Shown here piece by piece: positions 23,479-34,739 of a stretch of DNA of 64,000 nucleotides. This DNA comes from Heloderma charlesbogerti (Eukaryota > Chordata > Lepidosauria > Squamata > Helodermatidae), in assembly GCA_026122225.1 (NCBI GenBank), contig JANEZZ010001497.1:1240001-1304000 (forward strand). The letters run 5' to 3'. A program made the position numbers and the translations under genes. The notes under the pieces are model-generated. The model did no database searches and was not told the origin of the DNA. It worked only from the letters and a program-made list of their open reading frames with translations. How positions within the stretch are numbered: position 1 is the first letter of the stretch; each line of letters opens with the position of its first letter.

Positions 23479-24027
23479 CTCAATTCCTGTATTTCTTCCC
23501 ATTCCATTTTTGATCTCTCCCCCACCCCCAATAAAAATAAAAATAAACACCCTTTGCTCTTCTGTTAGGATTATAGTTAATTCTCCCCCCTTGCTGGTTT
23601 AGTGTTTGCTTTTCTTTTGCTCTTGTGCATGTGTGTTTGTGCTGTGTAGACAAGCGAACAGTGTGCGACAAAAGACTACAGACTGTCCACATTTCCAAAA
23701 GGAGTGGGCAAAGCACTACACACACATATTAAGAACTATTACTTAAATAATATAATACTACATTGTGTGGCAAAGTAAGCAAGCCCAATATGAGGCATCT
23801 TTGGGGTGTTGTTGGCAGGGGCAGAGGTGGGCAAGGTGCTGCTGGAGTAGCAGCAATGGTAGGCAGGGTGGCTCTCCTCCAGTCCAGATAGTGTGCCCTG
23901 GCGTAGCCAGGTAACAGAGTGTGTAGACCAGTCACAGTGCCCAGAGGTCGCTGTTTGAGGAGGCTGGTGCAGGCAGGAGCAGTAGCTTTGTTGGCAAAGG
24001 AGCATCCTCTCCTTCTGTAGTAGAAGG

Positions 24028-24600
24028 GAGTCTGCTGATGGACTTTACGTCAGAGGTGTCTGATGTCCTCGTCATGGTGGAGGGTCAAGAGGAGGAGATC
24101 CTCCAAGGTGTCAGGGAGGATGAGAAGCAGGCAAAGACTCAGTCTCCAGCACCAGACCCACTGTTCCCCCTGCTCGTGTGGTGACCCCCGAGACTCAAGG
24201 CAGGCAGACTCTTTCTTCACAGAAACGGCAGGGCAGCATCATGTGGGACCACTTTGAGGTGGGAATGGATCCCAGCACTGCCGTCTGCTGCCACTGCAAA
24301 GCATCTCTGAGCAGGGGAAGCAGCCAGGGCACCACAGCACCAGCAGCCTGCTCCTGCCCTTAAGGAGGCAGCATCAATTGGTCTTGCTTGGGGGAGAGGC
24401 CCCCACATCCCAGCAGGCAAGCAGCAGGGGCAAGAAGAAGGCTGGTAGTGCTGGAACTCCTGCAGTCTCTCCGTCTCTCACTCCCAAGAGGCTTGAGCAG
24501 GCCACCATGGAGGAGATGGGTGGGGGAAGTATGGGTCCACAAAGTGGAGGTTTCCATCACCCAACCAGATCACCAACTGTATATTTAAATATTAACTGGA
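24028..24600 (+). pseudogene. hAT-type transposase relic, N-terminal BED zinc finger
   Basis: A frame beginning MDFTSEVSDVLVMVEGQEEE (about 24034) is acidic. After a frameshift near 24178 the next frame shows SIMWDHFEVGMDPSTAVCC, then HCKASLSRGSSQGTT. This is the N-terminal half of a BED-type zinc finger: aromatic W and F at spacing three, then Cys-x2-Cys. The His ligands are lost to another frameshift, and a third frame continues with Ser/Pro/Lys-rich linker sequence (to about 24560). The catalytic RNase-H-like and dimerisation regions are missing. BED fingers mark hAT transposases and host genes derived from them; with this decay a transposon relic is far likelier. No TAGGGATG ends were found around it, so I cannot tie it to the palindrome-array family. 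Confidence 0.55.
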
Positions 24601-24749
24601 TAATGATGTGCCCTTTGCTACACTCTCAGTTCCTTCAGTTCTCTTGCATCATTTTTTAAATTACCAACTGTCTGAAATTTGGCAGGTGTGGTGTGACTAA
24701 AAAAAGGGGGGGAAAGGAATGCATTAAAATATAAAATGAATATGAAATA

Positions 24750-25345
24750 TTCATTTTATTTATTTATTATTATTATTAAATTTATTAATCGCCCATCTGG
24801 CTGGTCACCCAGCCACTCTGGGCGATGTACAACATACAATAAAAACAGTTTAAAACAATAAAATTCTACAATAAAAACATTTGCTAAAATACCCTAACCC
24901 ACCCCAAATGCCTGCCTGAACAACAACGTTTTTAATGCACGATGGAAGCTCATTAAAGAGGGGGCATGACGGAGTTCCCTAGGGAGGGAGTTCCACAGAG
25001 TGGGAGCCACCACAGAAAAGGCCCTCTCCCTCGTCCCCACCAGTCTAGCTGTCCTGGCTGATGGGACAGAGAGAAGGCCATCTGAGGCTGATCTTGTTAA
25101 GCGGCCTGTCTGGTGCTGCTGGAGGCACTCCTTAAGATAGGCTGGGCCGGAACCATATAGGGTTTTAAAGGTCAAAACCAACACCTTGAATTTGGCTGGG
25201 AAAACAACTGGTAACCAGTGCAACTCCTTCAGCACTGGAGTGATGTGATCTCGCCGGTGGCTGCCTTTAATCAGGTGAGCCGCCGCGTTCTGTACCAGCT
25301 GTAGTTTCCGAACTGTCTTCAAGGGTAACCCCACGTAGAGCGCAT
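24750..25345 (-). mobile_element. CR1/L2-type LINE, 3' end
   Basis: The minus-strand frame 25334-24894 contains GLPLKTVRKLQLVQNAAAHL, RRDHITPVLKELHWLPVVF and APTLWNSLPRELR, the C-terminal region of the LINE also seen at 36241-36891. Its 3' tail with the TTTATT run lies at about 24750-24790. It is the cleanest of the three copies of this tail. Confidence 0.88.
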
Positions 25346-25419
25346 TACATTTTGTGTGTGCTAGAAAAAAAAGCTCATTACTATAAAAACAAACTAGATA
25401 GATAGTCTGAACCTGTGAT

Positions 25420-25660
25420 AATATGATGGATTGATGCTATTGTTTATGTAATTTTTGTCTTTTAAAATTTTGATATTTTATATAATTTAAATATTATTGA
25501 CGGTTTAATTCTATTTCTAACTTCTATATATTTCTGTGTTTTAACTGTACAAGATTTTAATATTGTAAAGCTGCCTTGAGTTCCAGTATTAGGAAAAAAA
25601 GGTGGGATATAAATATAATAACAACAATAACAACAACAACTACCACCCTGCCAGCCCACC
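25420..25660 (+). mobile_element. LINE-type 3' tail (GGGATATAAAT-AACA repeat)
   Basis: AAGCTGCCTTGAGTTCCAG followed by GTGGGATATAAATATAATAAC and an AACA-rich tract resembles the 3' UTR end of a CR1/L2-type LINE. No coding part is attached. Confidence 0.5.
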
Positions 25661-25739
25661 TGACAGGTAATGTGTATTTTCAGCCAAAGAGAGCCTGAGC
25701 CTGTGATTCTTCTGAATAAGAAGTTCTAGGGGAAAGGGG

Positions 25740-26420
25740 TTGTTTGTACTTCAAAGAAACCTACAGCAAAGATTAGGGATAGTGATCTTCTCCACTTCAA
25801 CACACCTAACTTAATATCCTTTCTAAGTTTGATTTGAATTTCTGAGATTAGCAAAATTCACCAGCTCCTATCACAAAAACTACTTGGCCAAACTGCCTGA
25901 AATTTGGAAGGTGGGATCCCTTCCAGGGGGCAGCAGGGGGAGTTTCCCAAATGTCATGCACTTCTGTGCAAGAAGTAAAAAGTTAAAGATCTTTGCTTTG
26001 AGAGTTTTTGTGGAATGAATCAAATTTCACTTGCAATTCGCACAAAAACTACTTGGCCAAATTGCCTGAAGTCTGGCAGGGTGGCACCCCTACATGTGGG
26101 CTGAGAGTTCTCCACACTTCATGCATGTATCATGAAAACTGAACAAAAGTTATGGGCATTTGTGTTTTCCTATACAAGTCAGATTCAGATCCAAGTCAAA
26201 GTGGATGGGGCCTGAATTGGTCCTAAGCAAACTGTGGCCACCTCAGAAGGTCCAAAGTGGCATCCTAAGCAAAGCAGGGGGTCTGTGCACAGCCCTAATT
26301 ATTACCTTGTTTGGCATGTGGATTTGTTCAGGTCTTAATACTCAGGTGTCTTTTGAATCAAGTGCTTTCTCCACCAACATCTCTGAAAGTTGTTATCTGA
26401 CTAGGAATGTGGAATAACCT
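25740..26420. repeat. Unclassified repeat with an internal ~160-bp direct duplication
   Basis: The phrase CAAAAACTACTTGGCCAAA occurs at about 25876 and 26041, followed each time by TTGCCTGAA, a GGCAGG/GGAAGG stretch, and a Cys-less AT-rich segment ending near ATCATG/GTCATGCA. I do not recognise the family. Confidence 0.5.
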
Positions 26421-27119
26421 TCTGAATATGTGTATTCAGCCAAAGAACATAGAAAAGGTAAGACAAACACTGCCAGAAAAGAACAAAAACCCTTATTTCA
26501 CATAATTTATGAAACAGGTTTTGGTCTGGTACTGATACTGTGGGGACACCACTACTTACCACAATCCATTGTGAAAACTTTTGATTTACTTCTCTGTGTA
26601 GTTATAATTTCATAACTTTTGAAACACATGATAGGCAGACAAACAGACAAACAGACAGATGGACAGACACACTTGTGTTCATGCCCAGAATTAAACCCTT
26701 ACACTCAAAGCAAATAATTTTGTTTCATGGATTTCTTCTGAATTTGGGTTACTTACTCTTGATTGATTATGTTCCTCTCCCAAGCATGGGGAGAGGGTCT
26801 GGGTGGTTCAGCAAGGGGCAGTCTGGTGGACTCCACCCCCTCCTTGGACTCTTGCACCATCCCTAGTTAGAGCTCATTATCAAGCCTACTCTCTGGGGGA
26901 GATGGTGGCAAATACAGAGTTATTTCCCCCCACCATTGCATCTTCTCAGTGTCATCCAGTAGAGCTTTCCTGAGAGGTTCATGGCATGTTGCAAACTTGG
27001 CCAGGGATGAGATTGTTCCACTTTGGTAGCATGGTGTGGCAAGTTGGTGTGACATGTTGAAAATAAACTTGAATTTGTCATGACTTGGATTGCACTGTTA
27101 ATGCAGTTCCATAAGTAGA

Positions 27120-27830
27120 GGTGTTCAAAGCACCAAGTTGTTTGGTTTTGTTAGATGGGTTTCAGTTGTTGAGGTCAGAGGATGCAAACAACGTGTCTGG
27201 TGAACTCCAGTTGACCCCCTATGTGCTTGACCCTTGCCTTTCATGGCTTCTTACTTTTTTTGAGGAGGGTCTTGGAAAATGTAAACTCCTCCTCAAGAGA
27301 GTGGGTAGCATCAGCATCTTTAAAGAAGGCAGGAATTAGGCCACTCCTGAAAAAGTCTAACCTGGACCTACAAGTCAAAAGCTATAAGCAATAGCCTACA
27401 TCCCCTTCCTGGGCAAGGTTCTTGACCAGGTGGGATGACCTTTGCCAAGAGAAGGACAAGGGGAGGGCAACTCTGTTGATTCTCTTGGATGTTTCAGAGG
27501 CTTTTGATGCCATCAAGCATGATATCCTTCTGAATAATCCATCTGGATCAGCAGTTGGAGGCGCTGTGTTGCAGTGGTTCCAATCCTACTTGGATGGCCT
27601 ATGCTATTCCAGGAGGTGGTGCTGGGGGATTACTGCTCTGTGTCTCAGCAGCTATGCGATGGGGTTCCATAGGACTCTATTCCGTCCACCATGCTGTTCA
27701 GCATATACGTGAAAATGCTGGAGGTGTGGGCTGGAGGCGGGGGCACCCAGCTCTATCTCTACGTTTCATCAAATCCAGGTGAAGCAGTGGGTGTTCTGAA
27801 TCAGTGCCAATGGACAGGATGAGGGCTGTG
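27120..27830 (+). mobile_element. CR1/L2-type LINE fragment
   Basis: Frames give [33 protein letters not shown] and GGAVLQWFQSYLDGL, aligning with the RT core of the LINE at 1790-2106. The ILLDVSEAFD motif keeps its Asp. It is broken in several frames. Confidence 0.8.
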
Positions 27831-28134
27831 ACATTCCTGCCTGAGTTCCACCTTTTCCCCAGCCTCCCCCTCTGAAGCTGAGAAACAAGCCCCTCAGGAG
27901 ACGCCTGCTTTCACCTGGGTCAGTTGTTCCCACTGAAACCCAAGCTTCAGCCCTTTTACTCTCTCTGGGTTCCATATGCTCCATTGGTTCTCTCAACTCA
28001 CTACAGGAGAAGTAACAAGTAACAATTACTAACAAGTAATAGATGTAATAATGATAGAGTGACAATTCAATCAACACATGGGAGTCTTTATTTTAAAAAA
28101 GAACAACAGCAACAACAAATACAAGATTTATTTG

Positions 28135-28215
28135 TAACGTGAAGAGTTATATGTTGTTGTAGTAGTTGTAGTTGTAGTTGTAGTTGTTGTTGTAATTATT
28201 ATTGTTATTATTTAA
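28135..28215. repeat. GTT/GTA low-complexity tract
   Basis: Runs of GTTGTAGTTGTAGTTG followed by ATTATTGTTATTATT. Confidence 0.8.
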
Positions 28216-28471
28216 GGCTTGCTCCTAACTTCCCTACCTACTCTACCCCTTCTAAAATCCCATACACAGTCCCACTTACTGACTAGATGCTTCTTCCACA
28301 ATACCTAAATCCCAATTTTACACGGGCCACATTTAACAATGAAAATACATATATTAATATAGCATGCATATCTTACAAGGGACAATAAACTGAGACTTAA
28401 GCCAGACAAAACAGAGGTTCTATAGTGGCTGGTTCATCTGCCCAGCTATGTGATGTTTGTTTGTTTGTTTG

Positions 28472-29795
28472 TTGTTGTTTATTTGTTCAGTCGCTTCCGA
28501 CTCTTCGTGACTTCATGGACCAGCCCATGCCAGAGCTTCCTGTCGGCCGTCACCACCCCCAGCTCCCCCAAGGTCGAGTCCGTCACCTCCAGAATATCAT
28601 CCATCCATCTTGCCCTTGGTCGGCCCCTCTTCCTTTTGCCTTCCACTTTCCCTAGCATCAGCATCTTCTCCAGGGTATCCTGTCTTCTCATTATGTGGCC
28701 AAAGTACTTCAGTTTTGCCTTTAAGATCCTTCCCTCAAGTGAGCAGTCTGGCTTGATTTCCTGGAGTTTGATCTTCTTGCAGTCCAAGGCACTCTCAGAA
28801 TTTTCCTCCAGCATCACAGTTCAAAAGCATCTATCTTCCTTTGCTCTGCCTTCCTTACGGTCCAGCTCTCGCAGCCATAGGTTACTACAGGGAATACCAT
28901 TGGTTTAACTATGTGGACCTTTGTTGTCAGTGTGATATCTCTGCTCTTAACTATTTTATCAAGATTTGTCAATGCTCTCCTCCCAAGAAGTATACATCTT
29001 CTGATTTCCTGGCTGCAGTCAGCATCTGCAGTAATCTTTGTGCCTAGAAAGACAAAGTCTGTCACTGCCTCCACGTTTTCTCCCTCTATTTGCCAGTTAT
29101 CAATCAAGCTGGTTGCCATAATCTTGGTTTTTTTGAGGTTTAACTGCAACCCAGCTTTTGCACTTTCTTCTTTCACCTTCGTCATGAGGTTCCTCAGCTC
29201 CTCCTCACTTTCAGCCATCAAAGTGGTATCATCTGCATATCGGAGATTGTTAATGTTTCCTCCAGCGATTTTAACTCCAGCCTTGGCTTCATCAAGCCCA
29301 GCATGTCGCATGATGTGTTCTGCATACAGGTTGAATAGGTAGGTGAGAGTATACAACCCTGCTGTACTCCTTTCCCAATCTTAAACCAGTCCGTTGTTCT
29401 GTGGTCTGTTCTTACCGTTGCTACTTGGTTTTATACAGATTCTTCAGGAGGCAGACAAGATGACTTGGTATCCCCATCCCACCAAGAACTTGCCACAATT
29501 TGTTATGATCCACACAGTCAAAGGCTTTAGAATAGTCAATAAAAATAAAACAGAAATAGATGTTTTTCTGAAACTCCCTGACTTTCTCCAGTATCCAGCG
29601 GATATTGGCAATTTGGTCTCTAGTTCCTCTGCCTTTTCTAAACCCAGCTTGTACATCTGGCAATTCTCGTTCCATGAATTGCTGGAGTCTACCTTGCAAG
29701 ATCTTGAGCATTACCTTACTGGCATGTGAAGTAAGTGCCACTGTTCGATAGTTTGAACATTCTTTGGTGCTTCCCTTTTTTGGTAGTGTCCACGC
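28472..29795 (-). mobile_element. BovB-related RTE copy 3, 5'-truncated, more diverged
   Basis: On the minus strand, frame 29822-29421 covers the RT start (PKKGSTKECSNYRTVAL, GFRKGRGTRDQIANIRW, IDYSKAFDCVDHNKLW). Frame 29356-28814 covers LRYADDTTLMAESEEEL to VTYGCESWTVRKAE, and frame 28817-28479 covers the C-terminal stretch ending KSRKRLNK. The catalytic YADD box is intact. It differs at many positions from the BovB copies at 3409 and 60341, so it belongs to an older subfamily. Its 5' part is cut where hAT-like element 6 begins. Confidence 0.9.
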
Positions 29796-30126
29796 TATTT
29801 GCGTTCCCCTTATTTTCTCCATCTTAGTCCACGTAAATGTTTACGTAGACTAAGATGTGTCAAAATAAGGAACACATGTTTTTTTTCTTTTAAATCAGCC
29901 GTGATAGGCTACATAAACATTTATGTAGCCTATCACGGCTGACTGCAGGGATGCAAACGGTGGCGGCTACGGCTGCTGCCATTTGCGGACCAGGCCGGCC
30001 AGGATTCGGGGGGGGGAGGGACGGAGTGCCTCACCCCTGGCCAGAATTTTGGGGGGAGGGATGGAGCACCTCCCACCCACCTCAAATCAATTTCATTAAA
30101 AAGTAAGTGACTTTCATACATCCCTA
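29796..30126 (+). mobile_element. Palindrome-array hAT-like element 6, left end missing
   Basis: The right end GTAAGTGACTTTCATACATC with CCTA is present. Hairpins are TTAGTCCACGTAAATG/TTTACGTAGACTAAG at about 29823-29856 and GATAGGCTACATAAAC/TTTATGTAGCCTATC at about 29903-29936. The left half is absent; BovB coding sequence abuts directly at about 29795, implying a deletion across the junction. Confidence 0.8.
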
Positions 30127-30420
30127 CATGGAACTGACTATGGGGGAGGCAACCTTTGATTTAATCCTAAGTGGTGTCACCCAGGACCTAGTACGAGATG
30201 CAAGAGTTGTCGAACCACTTGGAAACAGTGATCACAGTGCTATCAGCTGTGTGTGTGTGTGTGTATATGTATATGTATATATATGGGAAATTGCCCAGGA
30301 AGTCCAACATAGTCACATATTAATTCAAAAGAGGAAACGTTTCTAAAATGAGGGAACTGCTGAAAAGGAAGTTAAAAGGGGGAGTCAAGAGGGTTAAATC
30401 CCTTCAAAATGCTTGGAGGT
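30127..30420 (+). mobile_element. CR1-type LINE endonuclease fragment
   Basis: The frame reads MGEATFDLILSGVTQDLVRD then ARVVEPLGNSDHSAISC, the end of an AP-endonuclease domain with its SDH catalytic motif. A GT/AT microsatellite interrupts at 30248-30284. The following text (AQEVQHSHILIQKRKRF) continues the linker. Confidence 0.65.
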
Positions 30421-30429
30421 TACTCATTG

Positions 30430-31206
30430 CAAGTGGAGATGGGTACACCTGTGCTTGGATACCAATCGGGCCACATTTATTGGAAAAACCGCCAAGGGGG
30501 AAACCCAGGACAGGCACTAAACTGTGACAGCTACTAACTGACACTGAATGGGCAAAAAAACATTCACAGCCTGGGGAGTGGAGTGTCAACATCACCACCC
30601 CACAGGGCTACCCCTTTAGGGGGAGGTAGGCCTTCCTATATCACTGCCCCCTGGGTCGCAAAACACTGGGTGTGTGAGGTGAGTTGGCCTCACAGGTAAC
30701 CCTCATCCCCCCAGTGGGCTACAGAACCCAGAGAGGGAGGCCTCAGGCATCACCTGTCACCAGCACAGTGCCCCTGAATGCTCGCCATCCCTAGTCTCAT
30801 CCCCATTGCCCATCGTAGCAGCTTTTAGAAAATGTGACTGGACCTAACGAGAATTAGACCAGATTCACCTCATGACTCACCCACCCCACTTACAGTGTGA
30901 GGTCGGCAAAAAGACACACAGCCCAGGCCAATCAGACTATGAGCCAAAAATTCCTGCTTGGCCTCCAAAAGGGTGACCAGTTAAAACACGCACTGCATAA
31001 GGTAGGGCGGGAGGGATCCGCGCATCAAAGAGGTGTTTGGGAGGGGCATGGAGAGCTAGAAAAACTCCTCTCTGTCCCCTCCAACCTCTGGTGGTGCCAC
31101 CACTGGACTACCAATGGCTGCCAAGCACGTCTCCCCACCCCACCCACCCTCAATGCCCCCCCTCATGGCCAGGCAAGCCGGATGCGGGGTAGGGCACAAA
31201 CCACAA
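30430..31206. repeat. Unclassified interspersed repeat X, copy 1
   Basis: It shares its left end (GTGGAGATGGG, GGGCCACATTTATTG), a middle block (CCTTTAGGGGGAGGTAGGCC) and its right end (GGGGTAGGGCA) with 44207-45735; a partial copy is at 46690-46910. It has no coding frame with a recognised domain. A non-autonomous DNA transposon or LTR is possible. Confidence 0.5.
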
Positions 31207-31274
31207 TAATAGAAGCCCAGTTAAAATGATACCACAGGTTAGGAAAGGTAGCACCAAGTCCAAGAGGTTGCTGG

Positions 31275-31844
31275 TAGGGATGTACAAATCCCTTATCTGG
31301 CTCCATTGCAGCACATCTGTGGGGGGGGGGGGAGGCGATCCATCCCTCCCCCGGAATCCTCCCTGGCTGGCTCCGCTCCTCAGCGAGTCCGCAGAGCCAC
31401 CAGCCAGGGCCACCCGCAGGCTGACCTCCAACTGCTGCCAGGCTGCGGCCACAAATGGCAGCTGCTGTAGTAGCTGCCATTTGCATCCCTGCGTTGCCGT
31501 GATAGGTTACGTATATATTTACGTAGCCTATCACGAAAAGAGCAGGGATGCAAATGGCATAGTGGATGCTATTTGCGTCCCTGCTCTTTGCCATGATAGG
31601 CTATGCAAATACTTACGTAGCCTATCACAGCTAACATAGCGAAGGAAATGGTGGCCGCAGACTGGGGCCACCATTCACACCTGCAGACGAGGGCAGCAGA
31701 TGGCCGACAAAAGGTAGGATCCATCCCAGGGAGGTTTCGTGGGGTGGCGGGGGGATTGCTTTGTTCTGCCACGAACTCCAGGGGGCTGGATTCTAAAGAA
31801 TCCGGCCTCACTGGAGTCCATGGCGGAATTCTCTAACATCCCTA
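31275..31844 (+). mobile_element. Palindrome-array hAT-like element 7 (just upstream of defensin exon 2)
   Basis: It starts TAGGGATGTACAAATCCC, ends AACATCCCTA, and is flanked by GTTGCTGG (31267-31274) and GTCGCTGG (31845-31852), one mismatch. Hairpins: CAAATGGCAGCTG/TAGCTGCCATTTGC (31455-31487), GATAGGTTACGTATAT/TTACGTAGCCTATC (31500-31533), GCAAATGGCATAG/CTATTTGCGTCCCTG (31550-31582), GATAGGCTATGCAAAT/TTACGTAGCCTATC (31596-31628). It ends 109 bp before the cysteine exon. Confidence 0.9.
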
Positions 31845-31953
31845 GTCGCTGGCATGGTTAATGAGCAGTGTTAAGGGGGCTATATGTTCTTCATATGTTC
31901 TTATGTTTTTATGATTGCACTCTTAGTTTATTAATCCCGCTTTCTCTTTCCAG

Positions 31954-32087
31954 TTTATGGCTGCAGTGAGGATCATCCAGACACGTGCATAGCACGGAAG
32001 GGGTTTTGTAGCAGGAGACCATGCAATGTGGGATCTGAGCAAATTGGAGAGTGTGGGAGTGGCCTCTATTGCTGCCGTAAATTGTAA
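31954..32087 (+). CDS. Beta-defensin exon 2 (six-cysteine mature domain)
   Basis: After a strong acceptor (TTTCTCTTTCCAG|TTTATGG, phase 1) the frame reads to TAA at 32085-32087, giving 44 residues. The cysteine array is C-x6-C-x4-C-x9-C-x5-CC with a GFC and a GEC element, matching the beta-defensin consensus. An extra Cys lies eight residues before the first canonical one. Beta-defensins are secreted antimicrobial peptides that bind and permeabilise microbial membranes. Arg/Lys (six) nearly balance Asp/Glu (five), so this one is only weakly cationic. Together with exon 1 the precursor would have 63 residues. An AATAAA is present at about 32109. The TAA overlaps a potential donor (TT|GTAAGA at 32084), which leaves a three-exon alternative open. 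No frameshift or lost cysteine is seen. Confidence 0.88.
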
Positions 32088-32171
32088 GACTTACTTTATT
32101 TTATTTTTTGAATAAATGGCATATCCAATGAAACATGAATTCTACTGTTCATGCCTCTCTCTCTTTTGCAG
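32084..32171 (+). other. Candidate short phase-2 intron after the cysteine exon
   Basis: GTAAGA at 32084 is a good donor, and the C/T-rich tract at 32155-32168 followed by GCAG at 32168-32171 is a very good acceptor. The intron would be 88 bp in phase 2. The crotamine gene is described as having a long phase-1 and a short phase-2 intron, the same plan. Splicing would replace the Leu-stop by Phe and a hydrophobic tail of about 32 residues to the TAA near 32270. Whether it is used is unknown; reading through to TAA is the simpler model. Confidence 0.35.
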
Positions 32172-32373
32172 TATTATAATTGGAAGTAAGTATCCCCACA
32201 GTGACTCCTCCGCCGGAAAGATTTTGATTATTAATAACATGATTTTCATAGTTGTTTACATTTTTTAAAACAACAACAAACAACTGAAATAGTGATCCTT
32301 TTGGCAGAAGTATTTCCCACAGTCTCCAGTGGGACTTGCTCCCTTCTAAATATGGTTAGGATAGCAGAATTAG

Positions 32374-32878
32374 TAGGGATGTACGAAAGTCACTTACCTT
32401 TTCGCAGCTTTGTTTCGCGGTGGGGGGGAGGCGCTTTGCTTCTCCCCCCGAAATTCAGGCCGGGGGGGAGCCACCCCACCTTGCCCGGCCGAAATTCAGG
32501 CCGGGGAGAAGCGCCCCGTCTCCCCGGCCGCGAACTACGGAAGTTAAAAAAAAAAAGTGATAGGCTACGTAACGATTTACGCAGCCTATCACGGCTAGAT
32601 TTGCAAAGTCAGCCATGATAGGCTACGTTAATCGTCACGTAGCCTATCACGGGTGACTTTGAAAAAAAAAAAAAGCGCATACGCAAATGGTGACCCCCAT
32701 GGGGCGCCGCCATTTGCATTCCTTATTTGGTCCCTGTAGTCTACGTAAAGATTACGTAGACTACGGCGAAAATAATGGCAACGCAAATAGCGGAAAATTT
32801 CACCACCGATTTCGGGGGACCTAATGCGTTGGCGCTCGGCCCTCCGAAGATTCGGGGAGAAATTCTCCGCCATCCCTA
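32374..32878 (+). mobile_element. Palindrome-array hAT-like element 8
   Basis: Perfect target duplication AGAATTAG at 32366-32373 and 32879-32886. It is a short copy: hairpins at about 32559-32594 and 32612-32650 (GATAGGCTACGT types), a CAAATGGTGACC/GGCGCCGCCATTTG pair, and TAGTCTACGTAA/TTACGTAGACTA at 32737-32763. The right half of the array is deleted and the B-type end (GAAATTCTCCGCCATCCCTA) follows directly. Confidence 0.92.
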
Positions 32879-32886
32879 AGAATTAG

Positions 32887-34710
32887 GGATGTTATGTTTA
32901 ATCAGTGATGATGTGGACAAGCTGCTTGGTTTGGTCAAGAAGACAACTTGCCCTCTCAATTCCTGCCCATCCTGGCCTGTTGTCCAGGGAGGCGAGATGG
33001 TAAAGCAAAGTTTGCCAAATATTATTAAAGACTCCCTAAGGGATGGTGTTTTTACATCATGTTTAGAAGAAGCAATTCTTAGACCGCTCTGAAGAAGCCT
33101 TCCCTTGACACTCTAGACTTCAATAATTGTAGGCCAGTAAGTAATTTACCATTTTTGTGCAAAGTAATCGAGAAGGCGGTGTCCATTCAACTCGAAGCAG
33201 TCTTGAATGAAATATCTTGACCCATTTCAAACCAGCTTTAGAGCGACATACGGAGTTGAGACTGCCAAGGTCACCTTGGTGGATAATCTTAGCCTGGGAA
33301 TTGATAGGGGGAGTGCATCCCTGTAGATTCTTTTGGATCTCTCAGCGGCATTCAATACCAGCGACCATGGTATCCTTCTGGATCACCTGAGGGAGTTGGG
33401 GGTTGGGGGCACTGCTCTGCAGTGTTTCTACTCCATTTTCTCAGGATGGTTCCAGATAGTGTCGCTTGGGGACAGTTGTTCCTCACAAATGGAACTGTTA
33501 TATGGAGTCCCTCAGGGCTCCATTCTATCCCTGACGCTGTTCAATATCTACATGAAACAGCTGGGAGACATCATCAGGAGGTTTGGGGCTGAGTGTTATC
33601 AGTATGCTGATGACACCCAAATCTATTTCTCCTCAACATCTTTATCCAAGGAAGGTATGACTCCTCTGAATGACTGCTTGAAGTCAGTAATGGGTTGGAT
33701 GAGGGAGAATAAGCTGAAGTTGAATCCAGGCAAGACAGAGGTGCTCATCATGAAGGGTCCTAATTCAAGGATTGAAGTATGTCAACCAGTTCTGGATGAG
33801 GTTGCACTCCCCCTCAAAAGGAGCAAGTTTGTAGCATGGGGGTGCTTCGTGACCCAACCCTGATCCTTGCATCCCAAGTGGAGGCAACAGTGAGAAGTGC
33901 CTGTTATCAGCTTCGGCTGATATGCCAGCTACACCCATGCCTGGAACATGTGGACCTGGTAATGGTGGTACACATGCTGGTAACCTCTAGGCTTGATTTC
34001 TGCAATGTGCTGTACTTGGGGCTGCCTTTATATTTAGTTCGGGAACTTCAAGTGGTACAAAATATGGCAACCAGACTGGTCTCTGGGACATCCTGCGGAG
34101 ACCGTATTAGATCGGTTTTAAAATCTTTACACTGGCTGCCAATTTGTTTGCAAACCAAATATAAAGTGCTGGTTCTTACCTTTAAAGGCTTACATGGTCT
34201 AGGTCCAAGGTATCTTAGGGAGCACCTTCTTCCCTACGTCCTAGTCCACCTAGTCCTAAGGTCCTCTGGGGACTATCTGCTGTGGCTGCCTAATGTGAGA
34301 TTTGGCAGCCACAGGCAAAAGGACCTTTTCTTTGCCACCCCTCAATTGTGGAATGACCTGCTGGTTGACAGGTGCCTGCTGACCTTGTTGAAGGTTTGTA
34401 AGCAGGCATTGAAGATGCTATTATCCCAGCAGGCCTTCCCTTTTTAGAACTCTTGTTCCTTTCACTGACTTGTATACTGTTTTAAGCAGTGTTGTTTTAA
34501 ACTGTGCTTTATTGTTGGATTTTTAAAACATTGTGTTTAGTTCAAAGTTGATTTTAGCTATGTGTTGTTCATATATATTGTCTGTATGTATTTATGTAAA
34601 TGGTTTTCAAACTCTGTATATTGTATTGTAATATTTTAACTTTTGTAAACCACCCAGAGAGCTTCAGCTATGGGGCAGTATAAAAATAATAATAATAACA
34701 ATAATAAATT
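32887..34710 (+). mobile_element. CR1/L2-type LINE, RT to 3' end
   Basis: This is the longest copy of this LINE in the window. It has a pre-RT part (VKQSLPNIIKDSLRDGVFTS, 32980-33090), then frame 33333-33863 with DLSAAFNTSDHGILLDHL, GVPQGSILSLTLFNIYMKQ and the catalytic YADDTQIYFS (about 33604). A frameshift near 33830 leads to frame 33836-34447 with TSRLDFCNVLYLGLPLYL, GDRIRSVLKSLHWLPICLQ and TPQLWNDLLV. The 3' tail has GAGCTTCAGCTATGGGGCAG and an AATA run. The AP-endonuclease part is missing. Confidence 0.9.
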
Positions 34711-34739
34711 AATCATTTGGATCAGTCATTAAAAAGTAA

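Noticed and set aside
23735..24028. Minus-strand frames with Ser/Pro/Leu-rich text near the transposase relic
   Set aside because: No similarity to the relic's strand or to any domain; likely noncoding.
31954..32087. Reading the cysteine exon as a crotamine-type venom toxin
   Set aside because: Gene plan is shared, but the spacing, near-neutral charge and lack of crotamine-like Lys/Trp content fit an ordinary beta-defensin; nothing indicates venom function.
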